From the NCBI GenBank assembly GCA_017308235.1, contig JAFKFL010000023.1, positions 1-64,000 of the forward strand: a stretch of DNA of 64,000 bases, read 5' to 3'. The stretch comes from Alphaproteobacteria bacterium (GTDB lineage Bacteria > Pseudomonadota > Alphaproteobacteria > Reyranellales > Reyranellaceae). The position numbers were made by a program, and so were the translations under genes. The notes beneath the pieces are model-generated. The model was not told the DNA's origin. It searched no databases and saw only the letters and a list, made by a program, of their open reading frames with translations. Positions 24,906-32,840 of the stretch are shown in pieces. Position 1 is the first letter of the stretch; every line of letters begins with the position of its first letter.

Positions 24906-25907
24906 ATGAACGTCCGGTCGGGTTTCATCGAAAGCATCGGCAACACGCCGCTGATCAAGCTGCGGGCGGCGTCGGAAGCCACCGGATGCGACATCTACGG
25001 CAAGGCCGAATTCCTCAACCCAGGTGGATCAATCAAGGACCGTGCAGCGCTCGCCATCATCCAGGATGCCGAGAAGCGTGGCCAGCTCAGGCCCGGCGGT
25101 GTCATCGTCGAAGGCACCGCCGGCAACACCGGGATCGGCATCGCGCTGGTTGCCAATGCGCGCGGTTATCGGTCTGTCATCGTAATGCCCGAGACGCAGA
25201 GCCAGGAAAAGAAGGACATGCTGAAGCTCTGCGGCGCAGAATTGATCCTCGTCCCGGCTGTTCCCTACGCCAATCCCGGCAACTACGTGCGCTATTCCGG
25301 TCGCCTCGCCGAGGAGATGGCCGCAAAGGAACCGAACGGTGCGATCTGGGCCAACCAGTTCGACAACGTCGCCAATCGTGACGGCCATTATCGCACGACC
25401 GGCCCGGAGATCTGGGACCAGACGGACGGCAAGGTCGACGGCTTCACCTGCTCGGTCGGCAGCGGCGGCACGCTTGCTGGCGTCGCCCTGGCGTTGAAGG
25501 AACGCAGTTCCAACGTGAAGATCGCCGCCAGCGATCCGATGGGCTCCGCCATTTATAGCTGGTTCGCCAAGGGCGAACTGAAGTCGGAAGGCAACTCGAT
25601 CACAGAAGGCATCGGTCAAGGACGCGTGACCAAGAATCTCGAAGGCGCCCCCGTCGATCTGGCCTATCAGATCACTGACGAGGAGGCCCTGCCCGTTTTG
25701 TTCGACTTGATCGAGCATGAGGGGTTGGTGCTAGGCGGCTCGACCGCCATTAATATCGTGGGAGCGATCCGCCTGGCGCGCGAGCTCGGGCCGGGTAAGA
25801 CCATCGTCACCATTCTTGCCGACGGCGGCCAGCGCTATCAATCGAAGCTCTTCAATCCCGCTTTCCTGCGCGAAAAGAAGTTGCCAATCCCGCCCTGGAT
25901 GAAGTGA
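24906..25907 (+). CDS. Cysteine synthase/CBS family PLP enzyme with TAGNTG loop
   Basis: The 333-residue protein is a fold type II PLP enzyme. The Schiff-base Lys lies in NPGGSIKDRAA (about residue 44), and the phosphate-binding loop is SVGSGGTLAG (about 184-193). The substrate carboxylate loop reads EGTAGNTGIG (about 68-77), where O-acetylserine sulfhydrylases usually have PTSGNTG; the Ser to Ala change puts it in a CysK-like side branch, some members of which degrade cysteine. It could synthesise cysteine, form cystathionine or release sulfide. The neighbours SseA and MetC support a role in sulfur amino-acid metabolism. The next gene overlaps its stop. Confidence 0.85.
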   Translation: MNVRSGFIESIGNTPLIKLRAASEATGCDIYGKAEFLNPGGSIKDRAALAIIQDAEKRGQLRPGGVIVEGTAGNTGIGIALVANARGYRSVIVMPETQSQEKKDMLKLCGAELILVPAVPYANPGNYVRYSGRLAEEMAAKEPNGAIWANQFDNVANRDGHYRTTGPEIWDQTDGKVDGFTCSVGSGGTLAGVALALKERSSNVKIAASDPMGSAIYSWFAKGELKSEGNSITEGIGQGRVTKNLEGAPVDLAYQITDEEALPVLFDLIEHEGLVLGGSTAINIVGAIRLARELGPGKTIVTILADGGQRYQSKLFNPAFLREKKLPIPPWMK

Positions 25908-26830
25908 CCCGCGCCATGGGGCGGGTGATCGTCTGCGGAAGCCTCAACATGGATGTCGTCGTGCAGAGCGTGCGGCGACCGAAGCCGGGCGAAACGCTCC
26001 TGGGGGCGGAGGTCGCCTTCCTGCCCGGCGGCAAAGGACTCAATCAGGCCGTTGCTGCGGCTCGGCTCGGCGTTCCGACGTCGATGTTCGGAGCAGTTGG
26101 CGACGATGCATTCGGCGAGCGGCTGCGCGCCTTCCTTGCCGACAGCGACGTCGACACGCTCGGCCTCCAGGTGGTGCCCGGACAAGCTTCCGGGTTGGCG
26201 CTCATCCAGGTGGCTGAGGGTGACAACGCGATCACCGTCGCCTCCGGCGCTAACAGCTGTTTCAACGAGAGCATGGTGAGCGCGGCACCAACTCGTGACG
26301 CGGTCTGGGTCGCGCAGTTCGAGACGCCGCTCCAGGCGACAGACGCCATCATGCGCGCGGCGCACCAGGCCGGTGCTCGTACTGTTCTCAACCTGGCGCC
26401 CTTCCAGCCCTGCCCGGCGGCACTCCTGGCGTCGATCGACGTTGCGGTGCTGAACGAGATCGAACTTGCCCAGGCGACCGGTACTGAGATCGCCGCGACA
26501 AGTCCTGTCTCGGCCGTCGTTGAGGCATGCCGCAAGCTTCGCGTCCAGGGAGCTGGCGCAGTGGTCGCGACGCTCGGGCGCCGCGGCGCTGTCGTCGTGA
26601 CGGCCGACGATGCCGTTGCGGTTCCGAGTATCGAAGCCCGCGTGGTCGATACCACAGGCGCAGGTGACTGCTTCGTCGGTGCCTTTGCTGCCCGGCTGGC
26701 CGACGGTGCCTCGCCGGTCGAAGCTGCACGGTATGCCAATGTCGCCGCCGCCTGTTCCGTCGAGCGGCTGGGCGCCGCACCCTCCATGCCGGCCGCCGCG
26801 GAAGTTGCGATGCGTCTGAGGAGCGCCTAA
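25904..26830 (+). CDS. PfkB family sugar kinase, ribokinase-like
   Basis: The 308-residue protein is a PfkB kinase. The N-terminal VIVCGSLNMDVVVQ and PGGKGLNQAVAAARLG (about 43-58) are close to ribokinase, and the C-terminal VDTTGAGDCFVGAFAARLADG (about 249-269) holds the catalytic Asp and anion hole. Ribose is the likely substrate, but nucleosides or other sugars are possible. The start is uncertain: GTG at 25904 overlaps the upstream stop (GTGA), while ATG at 25916 is the other option. It is tightly packed between the CysK-like and AlaX genes, with no ribose transporter in sight. Confidence 0.85.
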   Translation: MTRAMGRVIVCGSLNMDVVVQSVRRPKPGETLLGAEVAFLPGGKGLNQAVAAARLGVPTSMFGAVGDDAFGERLRAFLADSDVDTLGLQVVPGQASGLALIQVAEGDNAITVASGANSCFNESMVSAAPTRDAVWVAQFETPLQATDAIMRAAHQAGARTVLNLAPFQPCPAALLASIDVAVLNEIELAQATGTEIAATSPVSAVVEACRKLRVQGAGAVVATLGRRGAVVVTADDAVAVPSIEARVVDTTGAGDCFVGAFAARLADGASPVEAARYANVAAACSVERLGAAPSMPAAAEVAMRLRSA

Positions 26831-26839
26831 ATCCTTTGC

Positions 26840-27541
26840 ATGGTTGAAGAACTCTTTCGTCAGGACGCTTATCTCAAGGAGGCCGATGCCGTCGTGACCG
26901 CGGTCGAGGATCGTGGCGTGCGGCTCGACCGTTCGATCTTCTATCCCACCGGCGGTGGGCAGCCCGGAGACACGGGCGTGCTGCGCTGGGATGGTGGCGA
27001 AGCGAAGGTCGTCGATAGCATCAAGGCCGATGGTGGCGACGTGTTGCATGTCCTCGCAACCGATGCGCCACGCCCTTCTGTCGGCATAGCGATCCATACG
27101 GCAATCGACTGGGATCGGCGCTATCGCCACATGCGGATGCACACGGCGCTTCATGTCATGTCGGCGGTGATCAAGGGCAACGTTACCGGCGGCCAGGTCG
27201 GAGCCGACAAGAGCCGCCTCGACTTCAACCTCGACGGCGAAGTGCCCACCAAGGAATGGGTGACCGAGGAGATCAACAAGCTGCTTGCCGCCGACCGCCC
27301 TGTCGTTGCGCAATGGATCACTGACGAAGAACTCACCGCGCGCCCCGAGCTGGTGAAGACCATGAGCGTGCGCCCACCAATGGGCGCCGGCCGCGTACGC
27401 CTCTTGTCGATCGACGGTGTCGATCTGCAGGCCTGCGGCGGCACCCATGTCGCGCAGACGGCGGAGATTGGCCGGGTCGAGTGCGTCAAGATCGAGAACA
27501 AGGGCAAGATGAACCGCCGGTTCATCATCTCCCTCCCCTGA
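26840..27541 (+). CDS. AlaX-type alanyl-tRNA editing protein
   Basis: The 233-residue protein is a free-standing editing domain related to AlaRS. It carries both zinc-binding motifs of the family, HTALH (about residues 101-105) and CGGTH (about 196-200), and the N-terminal YPTGGGQPGDTG stretch. AlaX proteins hydrolyse Ser or Gly wrongly attached to tRNA-Ala, in trans. It lacks the AlaRS catalytic domain, so it cannot charge tRNA. It lies nine bases after the kinase gene and four bases before sseA. Its place in a cysteine/serine-related operon may reflect a need to clear mischarged Ser. Confidence 0.9.
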   Translation: MVEELFRQDAYLKEADAVVTAVEDRGVRLDRSIFYPTGGGQPGDTGVLRWDGGEAKVVDSIKADGGDVLHVLATDAPRPSVGIAIHTAIDWDRRYRHMRMHTALHVMSAVIKGNVTGGQVGADKSRLDFNLDGEVPTKEWVTEEINKLLAADRPVVAQWITDEELTARPELVKTMSVRPPMGAGRVRLLSIDGVDLQACGGTHVAQTAEIGRVECVKIENKGKMNRRFIISLP

Positions 27542-27545
27542 GGAA

Positions 27546-28409
27546 ATGCCGATGACCTATGCAAGACCGGATGCCCTTGTCAGTACCGAGTGGCTGGCCG
27601 ACCATCTCGATGCACCTGACGTCCGCATCGTTGACGGCTCATTCTATCTACCGGCTCAGAAGCGTAATCCGCGGAGCGAATACGAGAGCCAGCACATTCC
27701 CGGCGCGGTGTTCTTCGATATCGACGAGATCGCGGACACGACCAGTTCCTTGCCGCATATGCTGCCCTCACCGGAGAAATTTTCCTCGCGCGTACGCAAG
27801 CTGGGTCTTGGCGATGGCAACAAGATCGTGATCTACGACACCACACCGATGACCGGGGCGGCACGGGTCTGGTGGATGTTCCGTGCCATGGGCCACAAGG
27901 ATGTGTCGATCCTCGACGGCGGCCTGCCCAAGTGGATGGCGGAAGGACGGCCCGTTACGGACGATCCGCCCCTGCCGCGCGATCGTCACTTCACGGCGCG
28001 ACTCGACAACACGCTGGTACGCTCGATCGACGACGTGAGGGAATTGATCGACAGCAAACGTGAGCAGATTATCGATGCCCGGGCGGCGGCGCGTTTTCGT
28101 GGCGAGGCGCCCGAGCCACGCGCCGGATTGCGCAGCGGGCATATGCCCAGTGCCTTCAATCTTCCCTACAACGACCTGATCGATCCAAAAACCGGAACGA
28201 TGCTTTCAAGCGGAGAGATCGCCGCGCGCATCGCGGCTTCAGGCATCGACCCGGCGAAGAAGGTAACAGCAAGCTGCGGTTCCGGTGTCACCGCTTGCGT
28301 GGTGGCGCTTGGCCTCTATCTGATCGGTGCGCCGCACGCTGCGGTCTACGACGGATCCTGGACCGAATGGGGCGGGCGTGAGGACACGCCGATCGTCACT
28401 GGCGCCTGA
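27546..28409 (+). CDS. sseA: 3-mercaptopyruvate sulfurtransferase
   Basis: The 287-residue protein has two rhodanese domains. The active loop in the second domain is CGSGVTA (about residues 239-245), the mercaptopyruvate-type loop, in contrast to the CRKGVT-type loop of thiosulfate sulfurtransferases. The N-terminal domain has the VSTEWLADHL start and the FDIDEIAD block typical of SseA. It transfers sulfur from 3-mercaptopyruvate, derived from cysteine, to acceptors such as thioredoxin. A second in-frame ATG at 27552 is an alternative start. The gene overlaps the following GNAT gene and fits the sulfur theme of the operon. Confidence 0.92.
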   Translation: MPMTYARPDALVSTEWLADHLDAPDVRIVDGSFYLPAQKRNPRSEYESQHIPGAVFFDIDEIADTTSSLPHMLPSPEKFSSRVRKLGLGDGNKIVIYDTTPMTGAARVWWMFRAMGHKDVSILDGGLPKWMAEGRPVTDDPPLPRDRHFTARLDNTLVRSIDDVRELIDSKREQIIDARAAARFRGEAPEPRAGLRSGHMPSAFNLPYNDLIDPKTGTMLSSGEIAARIAASGIDPAKKVTASCGSGVTACVVALGLYLIGAPHAAVYDGSWTEWGGREDTPIVTGA

Positions 28410-28977
28410 ACTTTTCTCCCACCAGCCGCCGCCACGCCCGGACGGCCGGCTCGAGGTCACGATCAGTTATCTCGAGCTTGCAGCTGGCGACTGGACGCGG
28501 CGTGCCGCGCCGCCTGCACTGAAGATCGACATCACGCGCGAGATTTCGCCGAGCGTCGCGCTCTACCGCGAGCTCTACGATCGCGTGGGTCGCCCGTGGC
28601 TGTGGTATGAGCGGCGGCTTCTCTCCGATGAGGCGCTGGGCGCACTGCTCAATCAGCCTGGGCATGAACTCCATGTTGCGCGATCGGGCAACGATCTGAT
28701 CGGCTACTTCGAGCTGGACGGCGACGAACTGGTTTTCTTCGGCCTCACGCTGAACCACATCGGTCAGCGGATCGGCCCCTGGTTGCTCGATCGGGCCATC
28801 GAGCGTGGACTTGCACGCGGTTCGCAGCGGCTGAGCCTCAACACAAATACGGTCGACCATCCGCGGGCGCTCGCGACCTACCTCAAGGCGGGATTTCGCA
28901 TCGTGCGGCGCGAAACAAAGGTTCTGCAGGACCCGCGCACGCTGTGGCCGGAGCTCTATCGCTGGCCGCCGGCTTGA
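28378..28977 (+). CDS. GNAT family N-acetyltransferase
   Basis: The 199-residue protein has a GNAT core: a beta strand GYFELDGDELVFFGL, the acetyl-CoA-binding helix following HIGQRIGPWLLDRAI (about 130-144), and the late NTNTVDHPRALATYLKAGFRIVRRE block. No ATG exists near the N-terminus, so a GTG at 28378, inside the 3' end of sseA, is the best start; the overlap would be 32 bases. Its substrate is unknown, but genes of this kind are found beside sulfur-metabolism genes. The metC gene follows after 22 bases. Confidence 0.78.
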   Translation: MRTRRSSLAPELFSHQPPPRPDGRLEVTISYLELAAGDWTRRAAPPALKIDITREISPSVALYRELYDRVGRPWLWYERRLLSDEALGALLNQPGHELHVARSGNDLIGYFELDGDELVFFGLTLNHIGQRIGPWLLDRAIERGLARGSQRLSLNTNTVDHPRALATYLKAGFRIVRRETKVLQDPRTLWPELYRWPPA

Positions 28978-28999
28978 GCCCTGTGCCATAGTGAGTTTC

Positions 29000-30193
29000 A
29001 TGACCGCGAAGAAAACTTATACCAGGCCCGATACTGTCTTGGCCGTCGCCGGCCGCGATCCCGACAATAATTTCGGCATCGTCAATCCGCCCGTCTACCA
29101 CGCCTCGACCATTCTCCAGCCGACCATGGAGAAGTTCGAGAACCGAATCCCGTTCGAAGGCTTTGGCTATGGCCGCAACGGCACACCGACACAGAAGGCG
29201 CTAGAGGATGCGGTGGCGGCGATTGAAGGCGCACATCGCTCGATTGCCGTGCAGTCGGGTCTTGCCGCTGTCACCGGTGCGATCGTTGGTTTCCTCAAGA
29301 CAGGCGACCACCTGCTGCTCACCGACAATGCCTATGGTCCAGCGCGGCGTTTTGCCAACACCACGCTCAAGAATTTTGGCGTCGAGACGACTTTCTTTGA
29401 TCCCATGATCGGGGCCGGCATCGAGAAGCTGATCCGGCCAAACACCAAGGTCGTCTACCTCGAGGCACCTGGCTCGCAGACCTTCGAAGTGCAGGACGTC
29501 GATGCGATCGCGTCTGTCGCCAAGAAGCGTGGCGCGACGGTCATGATCGACAATACCTGGGCAACGCCGCTTTACTTCAAGCCGTTCGATCACGGCTGTG
29601 ACCTCTCCATCCATGCCGGCACGAAGTACATCGTCGGTCATTCGGATGCGATGATGGGCATCATCTCCTGCGCGTCGCGCCAGGCGTTCGAAACAGCGAA
29701 GACGGCTTGCCAGAACTTTGGCTTCCATGCCGCGCCCGACGATTGCTACCTCGCGCTGCGCGGCCTGCGCACCATGGCAGTGCGGTTGCGTCATCACGAG
29801 AAGAGCGGCATTCACATCGCCAACTGGCTGAAGGCTCGGCCTGAAGTCGACAAGGTGCTGCACCCCGCCCTGCCCGACTGCCCCGGCCACGAGAACTGGA
29901 AGAAACAGTTCAAGGGCGCGTCGGGCTTGTTCTCCTTCACCCTCCGCGACGGGTACAGCCGAAACGCTCTCGCAGCCATGCTGGATGGCATGGATATCTT
30001 CGGCATGGGAGCGAGCTGGGGTGGCTACGAAAGCCTGATGATCCCCGCCCATCCGGATCACTATCGGACCGCCGTGCCTTGGCCTGCCGGCAAGCATCTT
30101 CTGCGCGTCCATATTGGACTCGAGGATGTCGAGGACCTGAAGACAGATCTCGCCGAGGGTTTTGAGCGGCTGAACCGCGCGCACAACGCCTGA
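29000..30193 (+). CDS. metC: Cystathionine beta-lyase
   Basis: The 397-residue PLP enzyme belongs to the Cys/Met metabolism family. The PLP Lys lies in SIHAGTKYIVGHSD (about 208-221), and Tyr residues of the partner-subunit loop are in GFGYGRNGTPTQ (about 54-65). The ordered blocks EAPGSQTFEVQD, MIDNTWATPLYFKPF and the C-terminal LLRVHIGLEDVEDL fit MetC, and the length matches E. coli MetC. It splits cystathionine to homocysteine, pyruvate and ammonia, and such enzymes also release sulfide from cysteine. ATG 29000 is preferred over GTG 28991. It follows the GNAT gene and precedes the tartrate-dehydratase-like gene. Confidence 0.92.
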   Translation: MTAKKTYTRPDTVLAVAGRDPDNNFGIVNPPVYHASTILQPTMEKFENRIPFEGFGYGRNGTPTQKALEDAVAAIEGAHRSIAVQSGLAAVTGAIVGFLKTGDHLLLTDNAYGPARRFANTTLKNFGVETTFFDPMIGAGIEKLIRPNTKVVYLEAPGSQTFEVQDVDAIASVAKKRGATVMIDNTWATPLYFKPFDHGCDLSIHAGTKYIVGHSDAMMGIISCASRQAFETAKTACQNFGFHAAPDDCYLALRGLRTMAVRLRHHEKSGIHIANWLKARPEVDKVLHPALPDCPGHENWKKQFKGASGLFSFTLRDGYSRNALAAMLDGMDIFGMGASWGGYESLMIPAHPDHYRTAVPWPAGKHLLRVHIGLEDVEDLKTDLAEGFERLNRAHNA

Positions 30194-30208
30194 GCCTCGG
30201 CTAACACC

Positions 30209-31339
30209 GTGCGCATCGTCGACGTTCGCGAACGCACGGTTGAAATCTCGCGCTACAGCGACCCTGCCGTACCGTCGGGTGGGCTCACCACCAGCATCGT
30301 GGCACTGACGACCGATGTTGTGCGCCACGGTCGTTCCGTCGTCGGCTTCGGCTTTTCCTCTTTTGGCCGGTTCGGCCAGGGTGGTTTGATTCGGGAAAGG
30401 TTCGCGCCTCGTCTGACCGCCGCCGGCGAGATCGATCCGCTCAAGGGGTGGGCGGCAATGATGAAGGGCGAGAAACCGGGTGGACATGGCGAGCGCTGCG
30501 TCGCAGTGGGTACGCTCGACATGGCACTCTGGGATGCCGCGGCCAAGATCGCCGACCTGCCATTGCAGACGCTCCTACGACAACGCTTCGGCGATCGCGG
30601 CAACGCGGTAGCGGTTCCAGTCTATGCGAGTGGCGGTTATCCCTATCCTGCGGACGACTTTGCGCGGTTGAAAGACGAACTGCGCCGCTTTCATGACACC
30701 GGCTATCTGCGCGCCAAGGTCAAGATCGGTACCCTGCCTCTCCCTCGGGATATCGAACGCGTCAGCGTGGCGGCTGAGGTTTTTGCCGTGCCGCAGTCGC
30801 TTGCGGTCGATGCCATGAACAGTTATGCGCCTGAAGCAGCTGTCACTACGGCGAAAGCGCTACGGCTCCATCAGCTGATGTGGCTCGAAGATGTGTGCGA
30901 TCCGCTCGACTTCGAGGGGCAATCGACAGTGACGGCGGCATATGAACCACCGATCGCCGCTGGCGAACCGCTCTTTTCCGCCGCCGAGGCAAAGTTGCTG
31001 GATCGTCACGGTGGCCTGCGCCGCGACCGCGATATCCTGCTTTTCGATCCCGTCCATTGCTACGGGCTGCCGGGATATCTGCAAATCGTGGAAACTTTGG
31101 AGGCGCGTGGCTGGAAACGCTCGGCGTTCTGGCCGCACGGCGGTCATCTCTTCAGCCTGCATGTCGCAAGTGCGCTTGGCCTTGGCGGAACCGAGGTCAA
31201 CCCGTCCAGTTTCCCGCCTTTCGGCGGTCTGGCAGATAACGACACTCCGTCGGAAGGGTGTGCGTCACCGCCTGAACGTCCCGGCATCGGCTTCGAGAGC
31301 CAACAGGCGCTGGATCGCCTCTTCCGCAGCTTGCTTTAG
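30209..31339 (+). CDS. Enolase-superfamily dehydratase, D-tartrate dehydratase-like
   Basis: The 376-residue protein resembles the D-tartrate dehydratase TarD of Bradyrhizobium. The shared blocks are [38 protein letters not shown] and PGIGFES. A catalytic Lys is expected in AKVKIG (about 171-176); the metal ligands appear as Asp in LAVDAMNS, Glu in WLEDVCD, Glu in AAGEPLF, and the partner His in WPHGGHLF. The stretch after the metal Asp (MNSY) departs from the usual NGRF, so the acid-sugar substrate may differ. It ends the sulfur-amino-acid operon, five bases from the convergent zur stop. Its link to that pathway is unclear. Confidence 0.8.
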   Translation: MRIVDVRERTVEISRYSDPAVPSGGLTTSIVALTTDVVRHGRSVVGFGFSSFGRFGQGGLIRERFAPRLTAAGEIDPLKGWAAMMKGEKPGGHGERCVAVGTLDMALWDAAAKIADLPLQTLLRQRFGDRGNAVAVPVYASGGYPYPADDFARLKDELRRFHDTGYLRAKVKIGTLPLPRDIERVSVAAEVFAVPQSLAVDAMNSYAPEAAVTTAKALRLHQLMWLEDVCDPLDFEGQSTVTAAYEPPIAAGEPLFSAAEAKLLDRHGGLRRDRDILLFDPVHCYGLPGYLQIVETLEARGWKRSAFWPHGGHLFSLHVASALGLGGTEVNPSSFPPFGGLADNDTPSEGCASPPERPGIGFESQQALDRLFRSLL

Positions 31340-31344
31340 CGCGT

Positions 31345-31830
31345 TCAGGCCGACCGGCGGCAATCGGCGCAGGTACCCGTGACCTCGAGCGTCATGTCGC
31401 GGGCGATGAAGCCGCGGCGGCTTGCGCTGGCGGCGATCGTGTCGGCGACGCCCTCGCTTTGCAGCTCTTCGGCGTTGCCGCATTCACCGCAGATCAGGAA
31501 GAAGCCTCGATGGCTCTCGCCTGGGTGGCTGCAGCCGACAAAGGCGTTCATGCGTTCGATGCGATGGATCAGTCCGTTTTCGATCAGGAAGTCCAGCGCG
31601 CGATAGATCGTGGGCGGGGCCGATCCCAGCTCTTCATTGCGCAATTCGTCGAGCAACGCATAAGCGCCGACCGGCTTGTGGCTCGACCATACGAGCTCGA
31701 GGACGCGGCGGCGAAGTGGCGTGAACCGCAGCCCCTTGGTCGCGCACAACTTTTCAGCCGCAACGACGGCATCCTCAATGCAATGGTTATGGTCGTGGCC
31801 TTGCGGAGAAGCTTTGGTTGGCTTTTTCAA
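31345..31830 (-). CDS. zur: Zinc uptake regulator Zur (Fur family)
   Basis: The 161-residue Fur-family repressor aligns best with Zur: [41 protein letters not shown] and CGECG followed by CADC near the C-terminus, the structural zinc site. Zur represses zinc uptake genes when zinc is plentiful. No ATG fits the N-terminus; a TTG at 31830 preceded by a GAG-type ribosome site and a TATAAT box 40 bases upstream is the best start. An N-terminal HDHNH stretch (about 12-16) adds metal-binding potential. The gene is divergent from hisI and its stop lies five bases from the convergent tartrate-dehydratase-like gene. Confidence 0.88.
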   Translation of the reverse strand: MKKPTKASPQGHDHNHCIEDAVVAAEKLCATKGLRFTPLRRRVLELVWSSHKPVGAYALLDELRNEELGSAPPTIYRALDFLIENGLIHRIERMNAFVGCSHPGESHRGFFLICGECGNAEELQSEGVADTIAASASRRGFIARDMTLEVTGTCADCRRSA

Positions 31831-31863
31831 CGCGGTCTCGATTTGCCAAGCGAGAATGGCGCG

Positions 31864-31893
31864 ATTATACGCCCCGTTCCCCTCCAAGGCCAA
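31864..31893 (-). promoter_or_regulatory. Probable zur promoter in the zur/hisI intergenic region
   Basis: On the minus strand a perfect TATAAT (31864-31869) lies 34 bases before the TTG start of zur. TTGGCC (31888-31893), 18 bases further upstream, is a weak -35. This element lies right against the hisI start at 31897. I do not see a convincing Zur-box palindrome here, so regulation by zinc is not shown. Confidence 0.5.
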
Positions 31894-31896
31894 GGC

Positions 31897-32322
31897 ATGC
31901 CCATGTCCGCTGTCCCAACGACCTATCCGCAGCCTGCGATCGACAAGATGATCGCGGCCATCCAATTCAATGCGCAAGGGCTCGTGGCGGCCATTGCTCA
32001 GCAACACGGGACCGGTGAAGTGTTGATGATGGCCTGGATGGACCGTGATGCGGTCACCGAGACCATGCGCACGGGTCGGGTCTGCTACTGGTCGCGATCG
32101 CGCCAGGCGCTTTGGCGCAAGGGCGAGACTTCCGGACATGTGCAGAAACTGGTCGATCTCAGGGTCGACTGCGACGGCGATACGCTGCTGGTCGAGGTCG
32201 AGCAAACAGGTGTCGCCTGTCATACCGGCCGGCACAACTGCTTCTTTCGCGCGATCCGCGGCGAGGAGCTGAAGGTCATCGCGCCAGTCGAAGTCGATAT
32301 GGCCACGAATGCAAAGGAGTGA
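31897..32322 (+). CDS. hisI: Phosphoribosyl-AMP cyclohydrolase
   Basis: The 141-residue protein is a complete HisI, which opens the purine ring of PR-AMP in histidine synthesis. The Mg2+-binding DxDxD-type stretch and a zinc Cys lie in VDCDGD (about 95-100), and two further zinc Cys residues are in [11 protein letters not shown] (about 112-122). The [16 protein letters not shown] block is also typical. It is a single-domain form, not the HisIE fusion. Two starts (31897 and 31903) are possible. The gene is divergent from zur and overlaps or abuts the lipoprotein gene downstream, a setting that suggests, but does not prove, a zinc-responsive hisI copy. Confidence 0.93.
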   Translation: MPMSAVPTTYPQPAIDKMIAAIQFNAQGLVAAIAQQHGTGEVLMMAWMDRDAVTETMRTGRVCYWSRSRQALWRKGETSGHVQKLVDLRVDCDGDTLLVEVEQTGVACHTGRHNCFFRAIRGEELKVIAPVEVDMATNAKE

Positions 32323-32324
32323 GC

Positions 32325-32825
32325 TTGACCGAGCGTAGTCTTCCGCGGCGCGCATTGTTTGCCGCCGCTTTTGTCCTCCCTCTCAGCGCTTGCTCGAAGT
32401 CCGGTTGGAACAGTCCGTTTGGTGGTGGGAGCTATAAGCCCTTCACGCTGTCGGCCCGCGGCGATCGCATGGTGCGCTGGCTCCATAACCAGGGGCACGA
32501 TGTCATGATGGCACCCGAGGCCTTCCAGGTGATGGGTCTCTATCGCGACGGTCGCGACATTCCGGTGAAGCAGATGGCCATGGACGGCCGCGACGGCCGC
32601 TATGTCATCAGCCTGGTGAATATCCGCAAAATCCACGAGTTCGTGATGCATCGACGTCAGGGCGACGTGCTGACGTTCCATCATTGCGACACGGCCTTTC
32701 GGCGCGAGAGTTCAGTTCGCTACCCACGCAACGGCAAGCCCACGCTCATCCTCGATACGGCTGTGGCCGAAGCCGACTTCCAGCAGCAGACAGCCTTTTG
32801 GTTCGCGGAGATGCCGGGACGGTAG
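32325..32825 (+). CDS. His-rich lipoprotein of unknown function
   Basis: The 166-residue product has a lipoprotein signal: an Arg-containing start, a hydrophobic run ALFAAAFVLP and the lipobox LSAC (Cys about 23). The start is TTG at 32325, three bases after the hisI stop, with AGGAG six bases upstream. The mature part holds a cluster of potential metal ligands: HNQGHDVMM, HEFVMHRR and TFHHCDTAF (about 110-130). I recognise no family. Its coupling to hisI and its proximity to zur make a periplasmic or envelope zinc-binding role a fair guess. The MFS gene follows after 15 bases. Confidence 0.72.
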   Translation: MTERSLPRRALFAAAFVLPLSACSKSGWNSPFGGGSYKPFTLSARGDRMVRWLHNQGHDVMMAPEAFQVMGLYRDGRDIPVKQMAMDGRDGRYVISLVNIRKIHEFVMHRRQGDVLTFHHCDTAFRRESSVRYPRNGKPTLILDTAVAEADFQQQTAFWFAEMPGR

Positions 32826-32840
32826 TATTGTTACGGTGAT

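Noticed and set aside
25838-27448. A long open frame on the minus strand opposite the kinase and AlaX genes
   Set aside because: It runs across two conserved genes and has the composition of an antisense frame.
31831-31896. A Zur box between zur and hisI
   Set aside because: No palindrome of the Zur type is visible; only a TATAAT and a weak -35 were found.
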